Shown here in pieces: positions 34,136-43,121 of a DNA stretch of 43,918 nucleotides. Made by a program: the position numbers and the translations under genes. The notes under the pieces were generated by a model. The model ran no database searches and was not told the origin of the DNA. It was given only the letters and a program-made list of their open reading frames with translations. Origin of the DNA: Micrococcales bacterium (lineage in GTDB: Bacteria; Actinomycetota; Actinomycetes; Actinomycetales; Microbacteriaceae). Each line of letters starts with the position of its first letter. The stretch's first letter is position 1. The stretch covers positions 1 to 43,918 of the forward strand of contig JAHEDU010000009.1 of assembly GCA_024641015.1 (NCBI GenBank), in the 5' to 3' direction.

Positions 34136-34453
34136 ATGCGTCGACAGATTGCAGCGATAACCATCGCTCTCATGTGCGCACTTCCCGTCACTCTCGCCGG
34201 TTGCTCAACCAGCGTTCCGACGCAGATGACGAGCGTGATCGAGGGCAACGACATCCTCACCGCGGACCTCGGAAATGATTTGACTGCGAAGGGCGTCGTA
34301 CTTGCCGCGGTCGTCCTCGTTGCGGGAGACGTCGACAAGGCGCTCGCCGACGGAACGGTGACTCCGGCCGAGGTCGAAGCCGCCCGCAAGGCGATCGCCG
34401 CGGGTAACCTCGATCTCTGGCGTCAGCGTGCCGAAGCGGACGGAACCAAGTGA
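34136..34453 (+). CDS. Small lipoprotein of unknown function
   Basis: A 105-residue predicted lipoprotein. The N-terminus MRRQIAAITIALMCALPVT is a signal sequence and LAGC is the lipobox, with the lipidated cysteine at residue 23. The mature part is short and rather helical (ADGTVTPAEVEAARKAIAAG). GAAAGG precedes ATG 34136 by about 7 bases. The frame is open further upstream but has no start signals there. The stop overlaps the GTG of the next secreted protein (GTGA), so the two are probably made together at the cell surface. I recognise no family. Confidence 0.75.
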   Translation: MRRQIAAITIALMCALPVTLAGCSTSVPTQMTSVIEGNDILTADLGNDLTAKGVVLAAVVLVAGDVDKALADGTVTPAEVEAARKAIAAGNLDLWRQRAEADGTK

Positions 34454-35001
34454 AGTCGGTAATTTTGCGATCCGCGGTGGTGATTGCTGCCGTCGTCGGA
34501 CTAGCGACCCCCGCGTCGGCCGCGGTCGACCTTGACGTCAAGCGGTCCATCGTCGAAGTGGTTCTCGACAACCTCGGTGTGTCAGCGTCACCCGAATTCA
34601 TCGTCAGCATCGCCCAGGACCTCGTCGCTTCGGAACTCGATTCCGGTCTTGTCACCGCGGTGAACAACATTCTCGACACCAATGCCGATCCGCGAAGCAT
34701 CATCGAGAGCCAGACCGACGCCAATGGCGACGGCGTACCCGATGAAGGTGCCGCACTTGAGGCCGCCGATGACGACTCGTCCGACGACGAGGATTCGACG
34801 AAGCCCAGCAACAATTCGGGATCGAATTCTGGGTCAAATTCAGGCAAGAATTCAGGTTCCAGTTCGAATTCGAATTCGAACTCGAACTCGGGCAATGGCG
34901 GCGGAAGCGATGACGGGTCCGACGACGAGAGCGACGACGAGTCGGATGACAACAGTGGGTCCGACGACGGAGAAGACGAGTCCGAAGACGAGGACGATTA
35001 A
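34450..35001 (+). CDS. Secreted protein with acidic Ser/Asn/Asp-rich repetitive tail
   Basis: A 183-residue exported protein of unknown function. A signal peptide covers about 1-24 (ASA cleavage). A small helical domain follows (about 25-75). Then comes DANGDGVPDEG (residues ~91-101), which fits the Asp/Asn/Gly spacing of calcium-binding thrombospondin-3- or EF-hand-like loops. The last 80 residues are low-complexity: NSGSNSG- and SNSNSNS-type repeats, then DD/SD/ED clusters to the end. There is no sorting motif or membrane anchor. It is coupled to the lipoprotein gene (GTG overlapping TGA) and followed by a strong hairpin. Calcium binding or polyanionic wall association is an inference. Confidence 0.75.
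   Translation: MKSVILRSAVVIAAVVGLATPASAAVDLDVKRSIVEVVLDNLGVSASPEFIVSIAQDLVASELDSGLVTAVNNILDTNADPRSIIESQTDANGDGVPDEGAALEAADDDSSDDEDSTKPSNNSGSNSGSNSGKNSGSSSNSNSNSNSGNGGGSDDGSDDESDDESDDNSGSDDGEDESEDEDD
34863..34890 (+). repeat. Hexanucleotide tandem repeat in coding sequence
   Basis: TTCGAA three times, then CTCGAA, then CTCG: four complete 6-base units plus a partial one. Each unit encodes two residues (Ser-Asn), so gain or loss of units keeps the frame and only changes tail length. Confidence 0.8.
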
Positions 35002-35023
35002 GTTCCCCAGGGGTGGGGTAAAC

Positions 35024-35056
35024 ACGCGCCCGGGCCGGTTAACGGTCCGGGCGCGT
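35024..35056 (+). terminator. Strong hairpin (probable terminator) before chorismate mutase
   Basis: A 14-base stem, ACGCGCCCGGGCCG with CGGTCCGGGCGCGT (one G-U pair), around a GTTAA loop. It follows the secreted-protein stop by 22 bases. The downstream run is only CACTTTG, so the U-tract is poor. It ends 7 bases before the next promoter hexamer. Confidence 0.75.
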
Positions 35057-35063
35057 CACTTTG

Positions 35064-35075
35064 TAGGCTGACGGT
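35064..35075 (+). promoter_or_regulatory. Leaderless promoter -10 for chorismate mutase
   Basis: TAGGCT at 35064-35069, a 6-base gap, then ATG at 35076. Confidence 0.6.
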
Positions 35076-35375
35076 ATGGATGAGGGAACCGCCGCGAAGC
35101 TCGCCGCACTGCGTCAAAGCATCGACAACGTTGATGCCGCGCTCGTGCACATGCTCGCCGAGCGTTTCCAGTTCACCCAGCAGGTCGGTCGTCTCAAGGC
35201 GCAGGCGGGTTTGCCCGCCTCAGACAAGCAGCGCGAAGCGGATCAGATCGCTCGCCTTCGTCGCCTTGCCGAAGAGGCGAATCTTGACCCCGCCTTCGCC
35301 GAGGAGTTCCTGAACTTCATCGTCGCCGAGGTCATTCGTCACCACGAAAAAATCGCGGGCGACTCGTCGAACTAA
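35076..35375 (+). CDS. Chorismate mutase, AroQ type
   Basis: A 99-residue all-helical AroQ-class chorismate mutase, converting chorismate to prephenate. LRQSIDNVDAALVHMLAERFQFTQQVGRLKAQ (helix 1, with the catalytic Arg and Lys at conserved places) and the C-terminal FLNFIVAEVIRHHEKIA helix fit the fold. Cytosolic: no signal peptide is present. ATG 35076 follows TAGGCT by 6 bases; ATG 35080 is in a different frame. The stop overlaps that of the convergent nuclease gene in the tetramer CTAA. Confidence 0.9.
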   Translation: MDEGTAAKLAALRQSIDNVDAALVHMLAERFQFTQQVGRLKAQAGLPASDKQREADQIARLRRLAEEANLDPAFAEEFLNFIVAEVIRHHEKIAGDSSN

Positions 35376-35956
35376 GCGTTCGGACGAGCCGCGTACAGCT
35401 TCTCGGCGACACGGATGCAGTCGTCGATCATGCGCTGTTGACGCTTGACCGTGACGTATTTGGGGCCGGGCCACGCCGGGATGAAGGACTTATCGGGGGC
35501 GGTGCTGCGCAGCATCCACGCGAACACGCATTCCTCGGCCCCCGTGACGTAGAGCTGCCACTGAACCTGGCGCTGATAGTGAATCGGCACCCAGTCGTAA
35601 CGTCCCCAGTCGCGACCGGTCGTCTTGACCTCGACGATTCGCCCGTGGTCGGGTGACAGCCCGTCGGGAGTCGCCATACGCCACTCGGCGTCCTCGGACG
35701 CGATCAGCCAGTCGTTTCCTTCGATGTCGAAGCGCTCCTGCAGAAGTTTGATGATGTGTGGTTCCTGGTCGCGACCGAACTTCATGTATCCGTTGTCGGC
35801 GATCGGAGTGGGGTCGGCCATTTGAGCGAGGATCTCGTTGAAGCCCTTGTCGTCAAACGCCTTGGACACCATCGTCGCGGTCACGCCATTGGCGCGAACC
35901 CGCAGCCATTCTTCGTAATCGGTGCTGCGCACCAAGAACCGTGACTCGTCAATCAT
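35372..35956 (-). CDS. YqaJ-like PD-(D/E)XK nuclease
   Basis: A 194-residue protein resembling YqaJ/lambda-exonuclease-type recombination nucleases. FGRDQEPHIIKLL supplies the N-terminal Glu, EWRMATPDGLS the Asp, and IVEVKTTGRDWG the E-x-K catalytic pair; HYQRQVQWQLYVTGAEE carries the Q...Y motif of the family. YqaJ relatives are often phage genes, but no other phage gene lies here and codon use looks native. GAGGAG (minus strand, around 35967-35962) precedes ATG 35956, with a TAGCGT hexamer at 35983-35978. The role is probably in DNA repair or recombination. Confidence 0.75.
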   Translation of the reverse strand: MIDESRFLVRSTDYEEWLRVRANGVTATMVSKAFDDKGFNEILAQMADPTPIADNGYMKFGRDQEPHIIKLLQERFDIEGNDWLIASEDAEWRMATPDGLSPDHGRIVEVKTTGRDWGRYDWVPIHYQRQVQWQLYVTGAEECVFAWMLRSTAPDKSFIPAWPGPKYVTVKRQQRMIDDCIRVAEKLYAARPNA

Positions 35957-36011
35957 TCGAACTCCTCTGTCTCCGTCACGCTACCGTTCGGGAGCCCCGC
36001 GTAATGGGCGA

Positions 36012-38312
36012 CTAGCCGCCGACGACGGGCCCGAAGTGCGCGGGAAGCGTGCCGCGGTGAACGCGAGCGAGTTCGGCGACGGGGATGTCGAACAGTCCCT
36101 GAACTTCAAGAACACCGCTGGTCGAGTCCGTGACGCCGACGCGAAGGACGGGGACGTTGCGACCGTCGCAGAGTCCGCGGAACTTGACGTCGTCCTCGCG
36201 GGCGACCGAGACCAGAACGCGCGCCTGAGTTTCCGAGAACAGTGCGGCGGTTGAATCGACTCCGTCGCGGTCCATGATTTCGTCAATCCAGACGCGGGCG
36301 CCAACACCGAAGCGAAGGACACCGTCGGTGACCGCGCGGAGGAAGCCGCCGGTGCCGAGGTCGGTTGCACTGGTGACGAGCCCTTCGAGAGCGGCGGCAG
36401 ACAGAAGACCAGCAACGTTCTTTTCTGAGTCGAAATCGACGCGCGGGGGAAGTCCACCGAGGTGGTTGTGCACCGCGCCGGCCCAGGCGGAACCGCCCAG
36501 TTCATCGTGCGTGACACCGAGCAGGTACAGGTTCTCGCCGTCGTCCTGCCAACCGGAAGGCAGGCGTCGGGCGACGTTGTCGATGGAACCGAGAACAGCG
36601 ACGACGGGCGTCGGATGAATCGGAACATCACCGGTCTGGTTGTAGAACGAGACGTTTCCACCGGTGACGGGGATGCCGAGTTCGAGGCAACCGTCTGCCA
36701 ATCCTTCGACCGCACGGGCGAACTGCCACATGACCTCGGGGTTTTCGGGTGAACCGAAGTTCAGACAGTCGGAAACTGCCATTGGGGTCGCGCCACTGCT
36801 GGCGACGTTGCGGTACGCCTCGACGAGTGCGAGCTGCGCACCAAGATACGGGTCAAGCTGGCAGTAACGTCCGTTCGCGTCGGTGGCGAGTGCGACACCG
36901 AGCCCGGACTCCTCGTCGATGCGGATCATGCCGGCACCGTCGGGGGTGTGCAGAGCGGTGTTACCCATCACGTAGTAGTCGTACTGGTTCGTGATCCAGT
37001 CGGTGTCGGCCTCGTTCGGCGAACCGAGAATCGCGAGGAACTGCTTCTTCAGCTCGTCGCCACCGGTCGCACGGTCAAACTTCGCGGGCGAATCCGCCTG
37101 CAGCGCATCGAGCCACGCCGGGTATTCCATCGGACGGTTGTAAACCGGACCGTCAATCGCGACCGTGCGCGGGTCGACGTCGACGATGGTCTGGCCCTTC
37201 CACTCGATGACGAGTCGGCCGGTGTCGGTGACCTCGCCCAGCACGCTCGCTTCGACGTCCCACTTGGTCGTGACCGCGAGGAACGCGTCGAGCTTCTCCG
37301 GGCGAACAATCGCCATCATCCGTTCCTGGCTCTCCGACATGAGGATTTCCTCTGCCGTCAGAGTCGGGTCGCGCAGCAGCACGTTGTCGAGCGTGACGAA
37401 CATTCCGCCGTCACCGTTGGACGCGAGTTCGCTGGTTGCGCACGAGATTCCGGCGGCGCCGAGGTCCTGGATTCCTTCAACGCAATCGCCCGCAAACAGT
37501 TCGAGGCAGCACTCGATGAGCACCTTCTCGGCGAACGGGTCGCCGACCTGAACCGCGGGGCGCTTGGTGGGGCCGCCTTCGGCGAAGGTGTCCGACGCGA
37601 GGATTGACGCGCCACCGATTCCGTCGCCACCGGTGCGGGCACCGAACAGGACGACGAGGTTTCCGACGCCTTTGGCGTTAGCGAGGTGAAGGTCCTCGTG
37701 GCGCAGGGCGCCGACCGCGAGAGCGTTGACGAGCGGGTTCGCCTGGTACACCGGGTCGAACCAGGTCTCGCCGCCGATGTTGGGCAGGCCAAGGCAGTTC
37801 CCGTAGAACGAGATTCCGCTGACGACACCGTTGATGACACGGTTCGTGTCGGGGTGGTCAATCGCGCCGAACCGAAGCGCGTCCATGACGGCGACGGGAC
37901 GAGCGCCCATCGAGATGATGTCGCGCACGATTCCACCGACGCCGGTTGCGGCGCCCTGGAACGGTTCGATGTATGACGGGTGGTTGTGGCTTTCGATCTT
38001 GAAGGTGACCGCCCAGCCCTCACCGATGTCGACAACACCGGCGTTTTCGCCCATGCCCACCATCAGGTGCTTCGTCATCTCGGGCGACACCTTCTGGCCG
38101 AACTGGCGAAGGTGCACCTTGGACGACTTGTACGAGCAGTGTTCCGACCACATCACCGAATACATGGCGAGTTCGCCCGACGTGGGGCGACGGCCAAGGA
38201 TGTCGCGAATGCGCTGGTATTCGTCAGGCTTCAGACCAAGCAGGTGGTACGGCTGGTCCTTCTCCGGAGTCGCGGCGGCGTTCTCGACGGTGTCGGGAAT
38301 GTGTTCAGTCAC
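36012..38312 (-). CDS. purL: Phosphoribosylformylglycinamidine synthase, large subunit (small PurL type)
   Basis: Catalytic synthetase subunit of the FGAM synthase complex with PurQ and PurS, 766 residues. Family blocks visible: [14 protein letters not shown] (catalytic His), [28 protein letters not shown], and in the second half [13 protein letters not shown]. The length is that of the short bacterial form that needs separate PurQ and PurS. GTG 38312 has AGGAG 7 bases upstream and lies 12 bases after the purQ stop. Order purS-purQ-purL is standard for Gram-positive bacteria. Confidence 0.97.
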   Translation of the reverse strand: MTEHIPDTVENAAATPEKDQPYHLLGLKPDEYQRIRDILGRRPTSGELAMYSVMWSEHCSYKSSKVHLRQFGQKVSPEMTKHLMVGMGENAGVVDIGEGWAVTFKIESHNHPSYIEPFQGAATGVGGIVRDIISMGARPVAVMDALRFGAIDHPDTNRVINGVVSGISFYGNCLGLPNIGGETWFDPVYQANPLVNALAVGALRHEDLHLANAKGVGNLVVLFGARTGGDGIGGASILASDTFAEGGPTKRPAVQVGDPFAEKVLIECCLELFAGDCVEGIQDLGAAGISCATSELASNGDGGMFVTLDNVLLRDPTLTAEEILMSESQERMMAIVRPEKLDAFLAVTTKWDVEASVLGEVTDTGRLVIEWKGQTIVDVDPRTVAIDGPVYNRPMEYPAWLDALQADSPAKFDRATGGDELKKQFLAILGSPNEADTDWITNQYDYYVMGNTALHTPDGAGMIRIDEESGLGVALATDANGRYCQLDPYLGAQLALVEAYRNVASSGATPMAVSDCLNFGSPENPEVMWQFARAVEGLADGCLELGIPVTGGNVSFYNQTGDVPIHPTPVVAVLGSIDNVARRLPSGWQDDGENLYLLGVTHDELGGSAWAGAVHNHLGGLPPRVDFDSEKNVAGLLSAAALEGLVTSATDLGTGGFLRAVTDGVLRFGVGARVWIDEIMDRDGVDSTAALFSETQARVLVSVAREDDVKFRGLCDGRNVPVLRVGVTDSTSGVLEVQGLFDIPVAELARVHRGTLPAHFGPVVGG

Positions 38313-38324
38313 GGTGGCTCCTGG

Positions 38325-39020
38325 TTATGAAAGGACGGTGGCGGACAGAATCGACTGGAACATCGCGAGTCCGTCGACGCCCGACTGCATGCGGTCGGCG
38401 GTGTCCGGACCAAATCCCGGTTCAACCGCGTGTTCGGGGTGAGGCATGAGCCCGACAACATTGCCGCGCTTGTTGCGGAGGCCGGCGATGTCGTTCAGCG
38501 AACCGTTCGGGTTCACCTCGAGGTAGCGGAACGCGACAAGCCCGTCGCCCTCCAATTGCTTGAGCGTCTCGTCGTCGGCGATGAACCCGCCCTCTCCGTT
38601 CTTCAACGGAATGGTGATCTCTTGGCCAAGCGTGTACTTGTTCGTCCACGCGGTGTCCACGTTTTCGACGCGAAGCTTCTGGTCACGGCGGATGAACGTG
38701 CCGTGGTCGTTACGAATGAGTCCGCCCGCGAGCAGGTGCGCCTCGACCAGAATCTGGAAACCGTTGCAAATCCCGAGCACGGGCATTCCCTTGTTCGCCG
38801 CGTCGATGACCTCGCTCATGATGGGCGAGTGCGCGGCGATGGCGCCACAGCGCAGGTAGTCGCCGTATGAGAAACCGCCGGGAAGAACGATGGCGTCGAC
38901 GCCACCGAGGTCGTGGTCGCCGTGCCAGAGAGAGACAGCTTCGCCACCGGCGAGGGTGACCGCACGAAGTGCGTCGCGATCGTCAAGCGAGCCGGGGAAA
39001 GTGATGACTCCGACGCGCAT
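38325..39020 (-). CDS. purQ: Phosphoribosylformylglycinamidine synthase, glutaminase subunit
   Basis: Class I glutamine amidotransferase subunit, 231 residues, supplying ammonia to PurL. The nucleophile Cys 85 sits in LGICNGFQ, and the His/Glu of the triad are in [10 protein letters not shown] near residue 194. [10 protein letters not shown] is the usual N-terminus. It begins 3 bases after the purS stop. Confidence 0.97.
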   Translation of the reverse strand: MRVGVITFPGSLDDRDALRAVTLAGGEAVSLWHGDHDLGGVDAIVLPGGFSYGDYLRCGAIAAHSPIMSEVIDAANKGMPVLGICNGFQILVEAHLLAGGLIRNDHGTFIRRDQKLRVENVDTAWTNKYTLGQEITIPLKNGEGGFIADDETLKQLEGDGLVAFRYLEVNPNGSLNDIAGLRNKRGNVVGLMPHPEHAVEPGFGPDTADRMQSGVDGLAMFQSILSATVLS

Positions 39021-39023
39021 CGG

Positions 39024-39272
39024 TTAGTCCGCCACGCGAATCGAGACGACGTCTTCGATGACCTCGTTCGACAGGACGTCCTTGGCGATTTCGCCGATGT
39101 GCTCGAGCAACTTCGGCGTGACCTCGCCGTCGATGGTCAATTCAAAGCGCTTTCCGATGCGAACATCGGTGATCTCGCCGTCGCCGAATCGTTGAAGTGC
39201 ACGAGCGGTGGCTTTCCCTGCGGGGTCCAGCAGGACCTCTTTCGGCATTACGTCAACGATCACTGTGGCCAC
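39024..39272 (-). CDS. purS: Phosphoribosylformylglycinamidine synthase subunit PurS
   Basis: Small structural subunit, 82 residues, that bridges PurL and PurQ. VIVDVMPKEVLLDPAGKATARAL and the GKRFEL segment are typical. GTG 39272 has a strong CGAGGAG (minus strand, 39284-39278) 5 bases upstream. A TAGACT hexamer (39311-39306) would start a leader of about 25-30 bases. It is the first gene of purS-purQ-purL. Confidence 0.95.
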   Translation of the reverse strand: MATVIVDVMPKEVLLDPAGKATARALQRFGDGEITDVRIGKRFELTIDGEVTPKLLEHIGEIAKDVLSNEVIEDVVSIRVAD

Positions 39273-39305
39273 GCGCGCTCCTCGAAATGTCTACTGGGTA
39301 ACCCC

Positions 39306-39311
39306 AGTCTA
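39306..39311 (-). promoter_or_regulatory. -10 element for purS-purQ-purL
   Basis: TAGACT on the minus strand, 33 bases before the purS GTG, giving a leadered transcript with a good ribosome binding site. It separates the purSQL unit from the upstream purD-purC-VOC-SGNH genes, although read-through is possible. Confidence 0.45.
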
Positions 39312-39333
39312 CAAGTGGCTTGGCGTCGACTCT

Positions 39334-40128
39334 CTAGCGACGGAACCGATCGAGCTCGCCGCGCTCGACGAATTCGTCGACGACGATCTGTGCCCAGAGG
39401 TCGTAACCGAGTGGCCCGGGGTGGAAGTTGTCCCGCGCGAAGAATCCGTCGGGGTACGGCACGGGCGGGCGACGCATCGCGATCCGGTCTTCCTTCTCCA
39501 ATCGAAGTCGAGTCGTCCGTTCGATTCCCTGCGAGATTCGGTACAGCGTCGACCGCAACGGCTCGGGGAGTCTGGTGAATCGGAAGAAAGCGGGCAGGCT
39601 CGACAGCGCAATAGCGGCGTCTGGGTTGGCTTCCCGAAGTGTGCGGGCGATGTGGACGAGGTTACGAGCCGCGACCCTGCGGTTTCGAACGCCGAGGGCG
39701 TCGTTCGCACCGAGCGAGACGTAGATGACGTCAGCGGGGTGCCCGATCGCCTCGTCGAGAAAGTCGCGAATGAACTCGTCACTGCGGTGACCGTTCTTGC
39801 CGATTGCACGCCACGAGACGCCCCGGTTAGTTGCCGTCGACGTGTGGTGGGCGATTCGTGCGGCGAGCATCTCGTCGCGGTCGCTCACCCCACAGCCGGC
39901 GGCTGTGGAATCCCCGACAACGAGAACGCGAAGCGGGTCGGGTCCGTCAATCGACCCCTCCCACGGCATGGGCGCATCAGGAAGCCGAGCGACGGTGACC
40001 TTTTTCTTCAGTCCAATGGCAAGCGCGGGAATGAGGTCAATTCCGCTCGACAGGCGGGGGAAACGGTATTCAAAAGTGAGCGGCCAACTCGATTCCGAAT
40101 CCGCCCCCGTGACAAACCGACGCGGCAC
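39334..40128 (-). CDS. SGNH/GDSL-family hydrolase
   Basis: A 264-residue esterase-like protein. Block I is VVGDSTAAGCG with the nucleophilic Ser; SLGANDALG is the GxND block; DNFHPGPLGYDLWA carries the catalytic Asp and His. There is no signal peptide or lipobox, so it is probably cytoplasmic. GTG 40128 begins 2 bases after the VOC gene stop; a longer frame overlaps that gene and is rejected. The substrate is unknown. It is co-directional with the purine genes but not a purine enzyme. Confidence 0.85.
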   Translation of the reverse strand: MPRRFVTGADSESSWPLTFEYRFPRLSSGIDLIPALAIGLKKKVTVARLPDAPMPWEGSIDGPDPLRVLVVGDSTAAGCGVSDRDEMLAARIAHHTSTATNRGVSWRAIGKNGHRSDEFIRDFLDEAIGHPADVIYVSLGANDALGVRNRRVAARNLVHIARTLREANPDAAIALSSLPAFFRFTRLPEPLRSTLYRISQGIERTTRLRLEKEDRIAMRRPPVPYPDGFFARDNFHPGPLGYDLWAQIVVDEFVERGELDRFRR

Positions 40129-40130
40129 GC

Positions 40131-40991
40131 CTAGACCTCCGCGGTGATTCGGACGACGTTGCCCCACGGGTCATCGACATCAATTGTCGATCCGTCGTTT
40201 CGCAGGATGTATCCGTGGTGGTCGAGGCGCTCGCTGAGCAGTCCGACATCGTCGGTCGTCGGAAGGGTGATTTCGACGAGCCCAAGGCCCAGGGCCGGTT
40301 GACGGACCCCCGCGCCGCGGGAACGCCAAATGTTCATCGCCATGTGGTGATGATACCCACCAGCCGAAACGAACAGGGCTTGCTTGTTCCAGTCGAAGGT
40401 CTGGTCGAAGCCGATGTGGTCGACGTAGAACTCGCGTGCGATCGCGGTGTCACCAACGGAAAGGTGGACGTGACCGACGCTGACGGGGGCAGTGCCGTGC
40501 GCAGCGATAGACGCTTCGGTCGCGTTGTGCTCGATGAATGCGTTGGGGTCGAGGTGCAGGGTGTCCATCTGGATCTGACCGTTTTCGATTGTCCAGGTCT
40601 CGCGCGGGCGATCCCAATACAGTTCGACACCGTTTCCTTCGGGGTCATTGAAATAGAACGCCTCAGACACCAGGTGGTCAGCCGACCCAGTGAAGGAACC
40701 GGGAAAGAGTTGGGCCGAGTGAAGGACCGCCGTCGCCAGTGCTGACTTTTCGGTGAAGAGGACGGCGGTGTGGAAGAGGCCCGCCTCGGAAGGGCCGGCG
40801 TGCTTGAGTCCGGGCGAGTGGCGCAGGTGCATGATGATGTCGTCGCCGCGACCGAGCGTGACGTGGCCGCCCGGCATCTCGGCGATTACGGTGAGCCCGA
40901 CGCCGTCACGATAGAAACGGGTGACGAGGTCGAGGTCGGCCACGTCAAGTGTGACGGCACCCATGCGGGTTGCTGCGGCGATGGAGGTCAT
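40131..40991 (-). CDS. VOC-family (glyoxalase/extradiol dioxygenase-like) protein
   Basis: A 286-residue protein with two vicinal-oxygen-chelate halves (about 8-125 and 165-284), each built from beta-alpha-beta-beta-beta units. LDVADLDLVTRFYRDGVGL starts the first and HVHLSVGDTAIAREFYVDHIGF the second. Candidate metal ligands are the His in HTAVLF and EGNGVELYWDRP in the first half, and GYHHHMAMN plus PWGNVVRI in the second. It resembles CatE-type proteins by layout, but no aromatic-degradation genes are near. AAGGACA precedes ATG. It lies 28 bases after purC and is probably co-transcribed. Confidence 0.83.
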   Translation of the reverse strand: MTSIAAATRMGAVTLDVADLDLVTRFYRDGVGLTVIAEMPGGHVTLGRGDDIIMHLRHSPGLKHAGPSEAGLFHTAVLFTEKSALATAVLHSAQLFPGSFTGSADHLVSEAFYFNDPEGNGVELYWDRPRETWTIENGQIQMDTLHLDPNAFIEHNATEASIAAHGTAPVSVGHVHLSVGDTAIAREFYVDHIGFDQTFDWNKQALFVSAGGYHHHMAMNIWRSRGAGVRQPALGLGLVEITLPTTDDVGLLSERLDHHGYILRNDGSTIDVDDPWGNVVRITAEV

Positions 40992-41019
40992 GCTGTCCTT
41001 AAGGGTGAAAGCGACCGAC

Positions 41020-41877
41020 TTATTTCGTCAGTCGCGAAATCAGTTCGCGATACTTCGCGGCGGTCTGCTCGACGATCTCGTCGGGAAGTCGGGGCGGGGT
41101 CCCCGTCTTGTCCCAGTTCGCGGCGAGCCAATTGCGCACGATCTGCTTGTCAAACGAATCGAGTCGGTTCGGGCCGCCCGCCGCGTAGGTGGCGAGGTCC
41201 CAGTAACGCGACGAGTCGCTCGTGAGAACCTCGTCGCATAGCGTCAGCTCGCCCGTTTCGCGGTTGCGCCCAAATTCGAACTTGGTGTCGGCGAGAATCA
41301 GCCCGTGTGATTCGGCAATCGCGGACGCTCGTCGGTAAATCGTCAGGCTCGTGTCACGCAGTTCTACCGCTGTTGCCTCGCCAACCAGTTCAACCGTCTG
41401 GTCAAACGAAATGTTCTCGTCGTGTTCGCCCAGCGGCGCCTTGTACGCGGGAGTGAAGATCGGCTCGGGCAGCTTGTCGCCGTTGGTCAGCCCCGCGGGA
41501 AGTGCGATTCCACAAACGGTGCCCGACTCCTGGTACTCCGCCCAGCCAGTGCCGACGAGGTACCCGCGCACAACGCATTCCACGGGAATCATGTCGAGTT
41601 CGCGCACCACCATCGCGCGGTCGGCGACCGAGTCGGGGGCGTCGATGTCCAGCAGGTGGTTGGGGAATTCCGACAACTGCGCGAACCACCACTTCGACAG
41701 TTCCGTCAGCAAGGCTCCCTTCCCGGGGATGCCGGGGTCAAGAACGTGGTCGAAAGCGGAGACGCGGTCGCTGGCCACCATGAGGATGACGCCGTCACGT
41801 CCACTTTCGCCGTCGATGGCGTAGAGGTCGCGGACTTTGCCGGAATAGATGTGGCGCCAGCCGGCGAGTTCGGTCAT
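41020..41877 (-). CDS. purC: SAICAR synthetase (phosphoribosylaminoimidazole-succinocarboxamide synthase)
   Basis: ATP-dependent addition of aspartate to CAIR, 285 residues. YSGKVRDLYAI with the conserved Lys, MVASDRVSAFD, ECVVRGYLVGTGWAEYQ and LADTKFEFGR are family signatures. ATG 41877 overlaps the purD stop (ATGA), so the two are coupled. Confidence 0.97.
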   Translation of the reverse strand: MTELAGWRHIYSGKVRDLYAIDGESGRDGVILMVASDRVSAFDHVLDPGIPGKGALLTELSKWWFAQLSEFPNHLLDIDAPDSVADRAMVVRELDMIPVECVVRGYLVGTGWAEYQESGTVCGIALPAGLTNGDKLPEPIFTPAYKAPLGEHDENISFDQTVELVGEATAVELRDTSLTIYRRASAIAESHGLILADTKFEFGRNRETGELTLCDEVLTSDSSRYWDLATYAAGGPNRLDSFDKQIVRNWLAANWDKTGTPPRLPDEIVEQTAAKYRELISRLTK

Positions 41878-43121
41878 GCGACGCGCTCGGCGATGTCGTT
41901 TCGATAGTGAGCGCCGTCCAATGAGATGAGCCCGAGTGCACTGTAGACGCGCTCGCGCGCGTCCGCGAAGTCTGACCCGCTGGCGATGACGGACAGCACG
42001 CGGCCGCCCGTTGACACGAACCCGCCATCAGACACCGCGGTGGCTGCGTGTGCGATCGAAACACCGGGCACAGCGAGTGCGTCGGCAAGACCGGTGATTG
42101 CTCGGCCTGTTTCGGGAGATTCGGGGTATCCCTCCGACGCGAGCACGACCGTGACGGCGACGTCGTTCGAGAACTGCGGTTCGGGGACTGACGCAAGCCG
42201 GCCCTGAGCGGTGGCAAGAAGCAGGTTCGCCAACGACGAGTCGAGTCGCTCAAGCACGACCTGGGTTTCGGGGTCGCCGAATCGTGCGTTGAATTCAATG
42301 ACGCGGATGCCGTCCTCGGTGACGATCAACCCGCAGTACAGAAGCCCGACGAACGGGGTGCCGCGGCGAGACATCTCGCGGATCGTGGGTTGCGCCACGG
42401 TCTCGACGACCTCGTCGACAAAGCCTTCCGGCAGCCACGGCAACGGCGAGTACGCGCCCATTCCACCCGTGTTCGGCCCCTCGTCGCCGTCGAACACTCG
42501 CTTGTAGTCCTGCGCGGGAGACAACGGGACAACCGCATCACCATCAGACAGAACGAACAGCGACACTTCTTGGCCCTCGAGGAACTCCTCGATCAAGACA
42601 GAACCCTGATGAATGTAGAACTCGGCGTGGTCGCGGGCGGCATCGCGGTCGATCGTGACGATCACACCTTTACCGGCCGCCAAACCGTCAGCCTTGACGA
42701 CGTAAGGTGCCCCGAACTCGTCCAGAGCCGCGTCGACCTCGGCCATCGTGGACGCACTTCGTGCGCGACCGGTCGGAACACCAGCCGCTTCCATGATTTC
42801 TTTGGCGAAATCCTTCGACCCCTCCAGCGCCGCGGCCGCCTTGTCCGGCCCAAAAACGGGGACGCCAGCCTGACGCAACACATCGGCGACACCGGCGACG
42901 AGAGGCGCCTCCGGTCCGATGATGACGAGTTCGATTCCCTGCTCGCGTGCGTATTCGGTGACGACGTCACCCTCGGTTGGATCCATCGCCACGACCTCAA
43001 CGACCTGCGCGATTCCGGCGTTCCCCGGAGCTGCCACGATCTCGTGGGCGGTCGAATCACGCAACAAACAGTTGATGATGGCGTGCTCGCGAGCGCCCGA
43101 ACCGAGAACAAGAATCTTCAC
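41874..43121 (-). CDS. purD: Phosphoribosylamine-glycine ligase (GAR synthetase)
   Basis: ATP-grasp ligase joining glycine to phosphoribosylamine, 415 residues. KILVLGSGAREHAI is the N-terminal motif, FGAPYVVKADGLAAGKGV is the ATP-grasp loop, and NTGGMGAYSPLPWL and RFGDPETQVVLERL are signatures. GTG 43121 lies exactly 6 bases after a minus-strand TAGTCT (43133-43128) and has no ribosome binding site, so it is predicted leaderless. It is divergent from the sterol-carrier-like gene. Confidence 0.97.
   Translation of the reverse strand: MKILVLGSGAREHAIINCLLRDSTAHEIVAAPGNAGIAQVVEVVAMDPTEGDVVTEYAREQGIELVIIGPEAPLVAGVADVLRQAGVPVFGPDKAAAALEGSKDFAKEIMEAAGVPTGRARSASTMAEVDAALDEFGAPYVVKADGLAAGKGVIVTIDRDAARDHAEFYIHQGSVLIEEFLEGQEVSLFVLSDGDAVVPLSPAQDYKRVFDGDEGPNTGGMGAYSPLPWLPEGFVDEVVETVAQPTIREMSRRGTPFVGLLYCGLIVTEDGIRVIEFNARFGDPETQVVLERLDSSLANLLLATAQGRLASVPEPQFSNDVAVTVVLASEGYPESPETGRAITGLADALAVPGVSIAHAATAVSDGGFVSTGGRVLSVIASGSDFADARERVYSALGLISLDGAHYRNDIAERVA

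Noticed and set aside
34795-34990. Possible CRISPR-like or minisatellite array
   Set aside because: The repeats are short, in frame and encode Ser/Asn/Asp-rich protein; there are no regular spacers.
35372-35956. Prophage remnant around the YqaJ-like gene
   Set aside because: No other phage gene, attachment site, or composition change was seen nearby.
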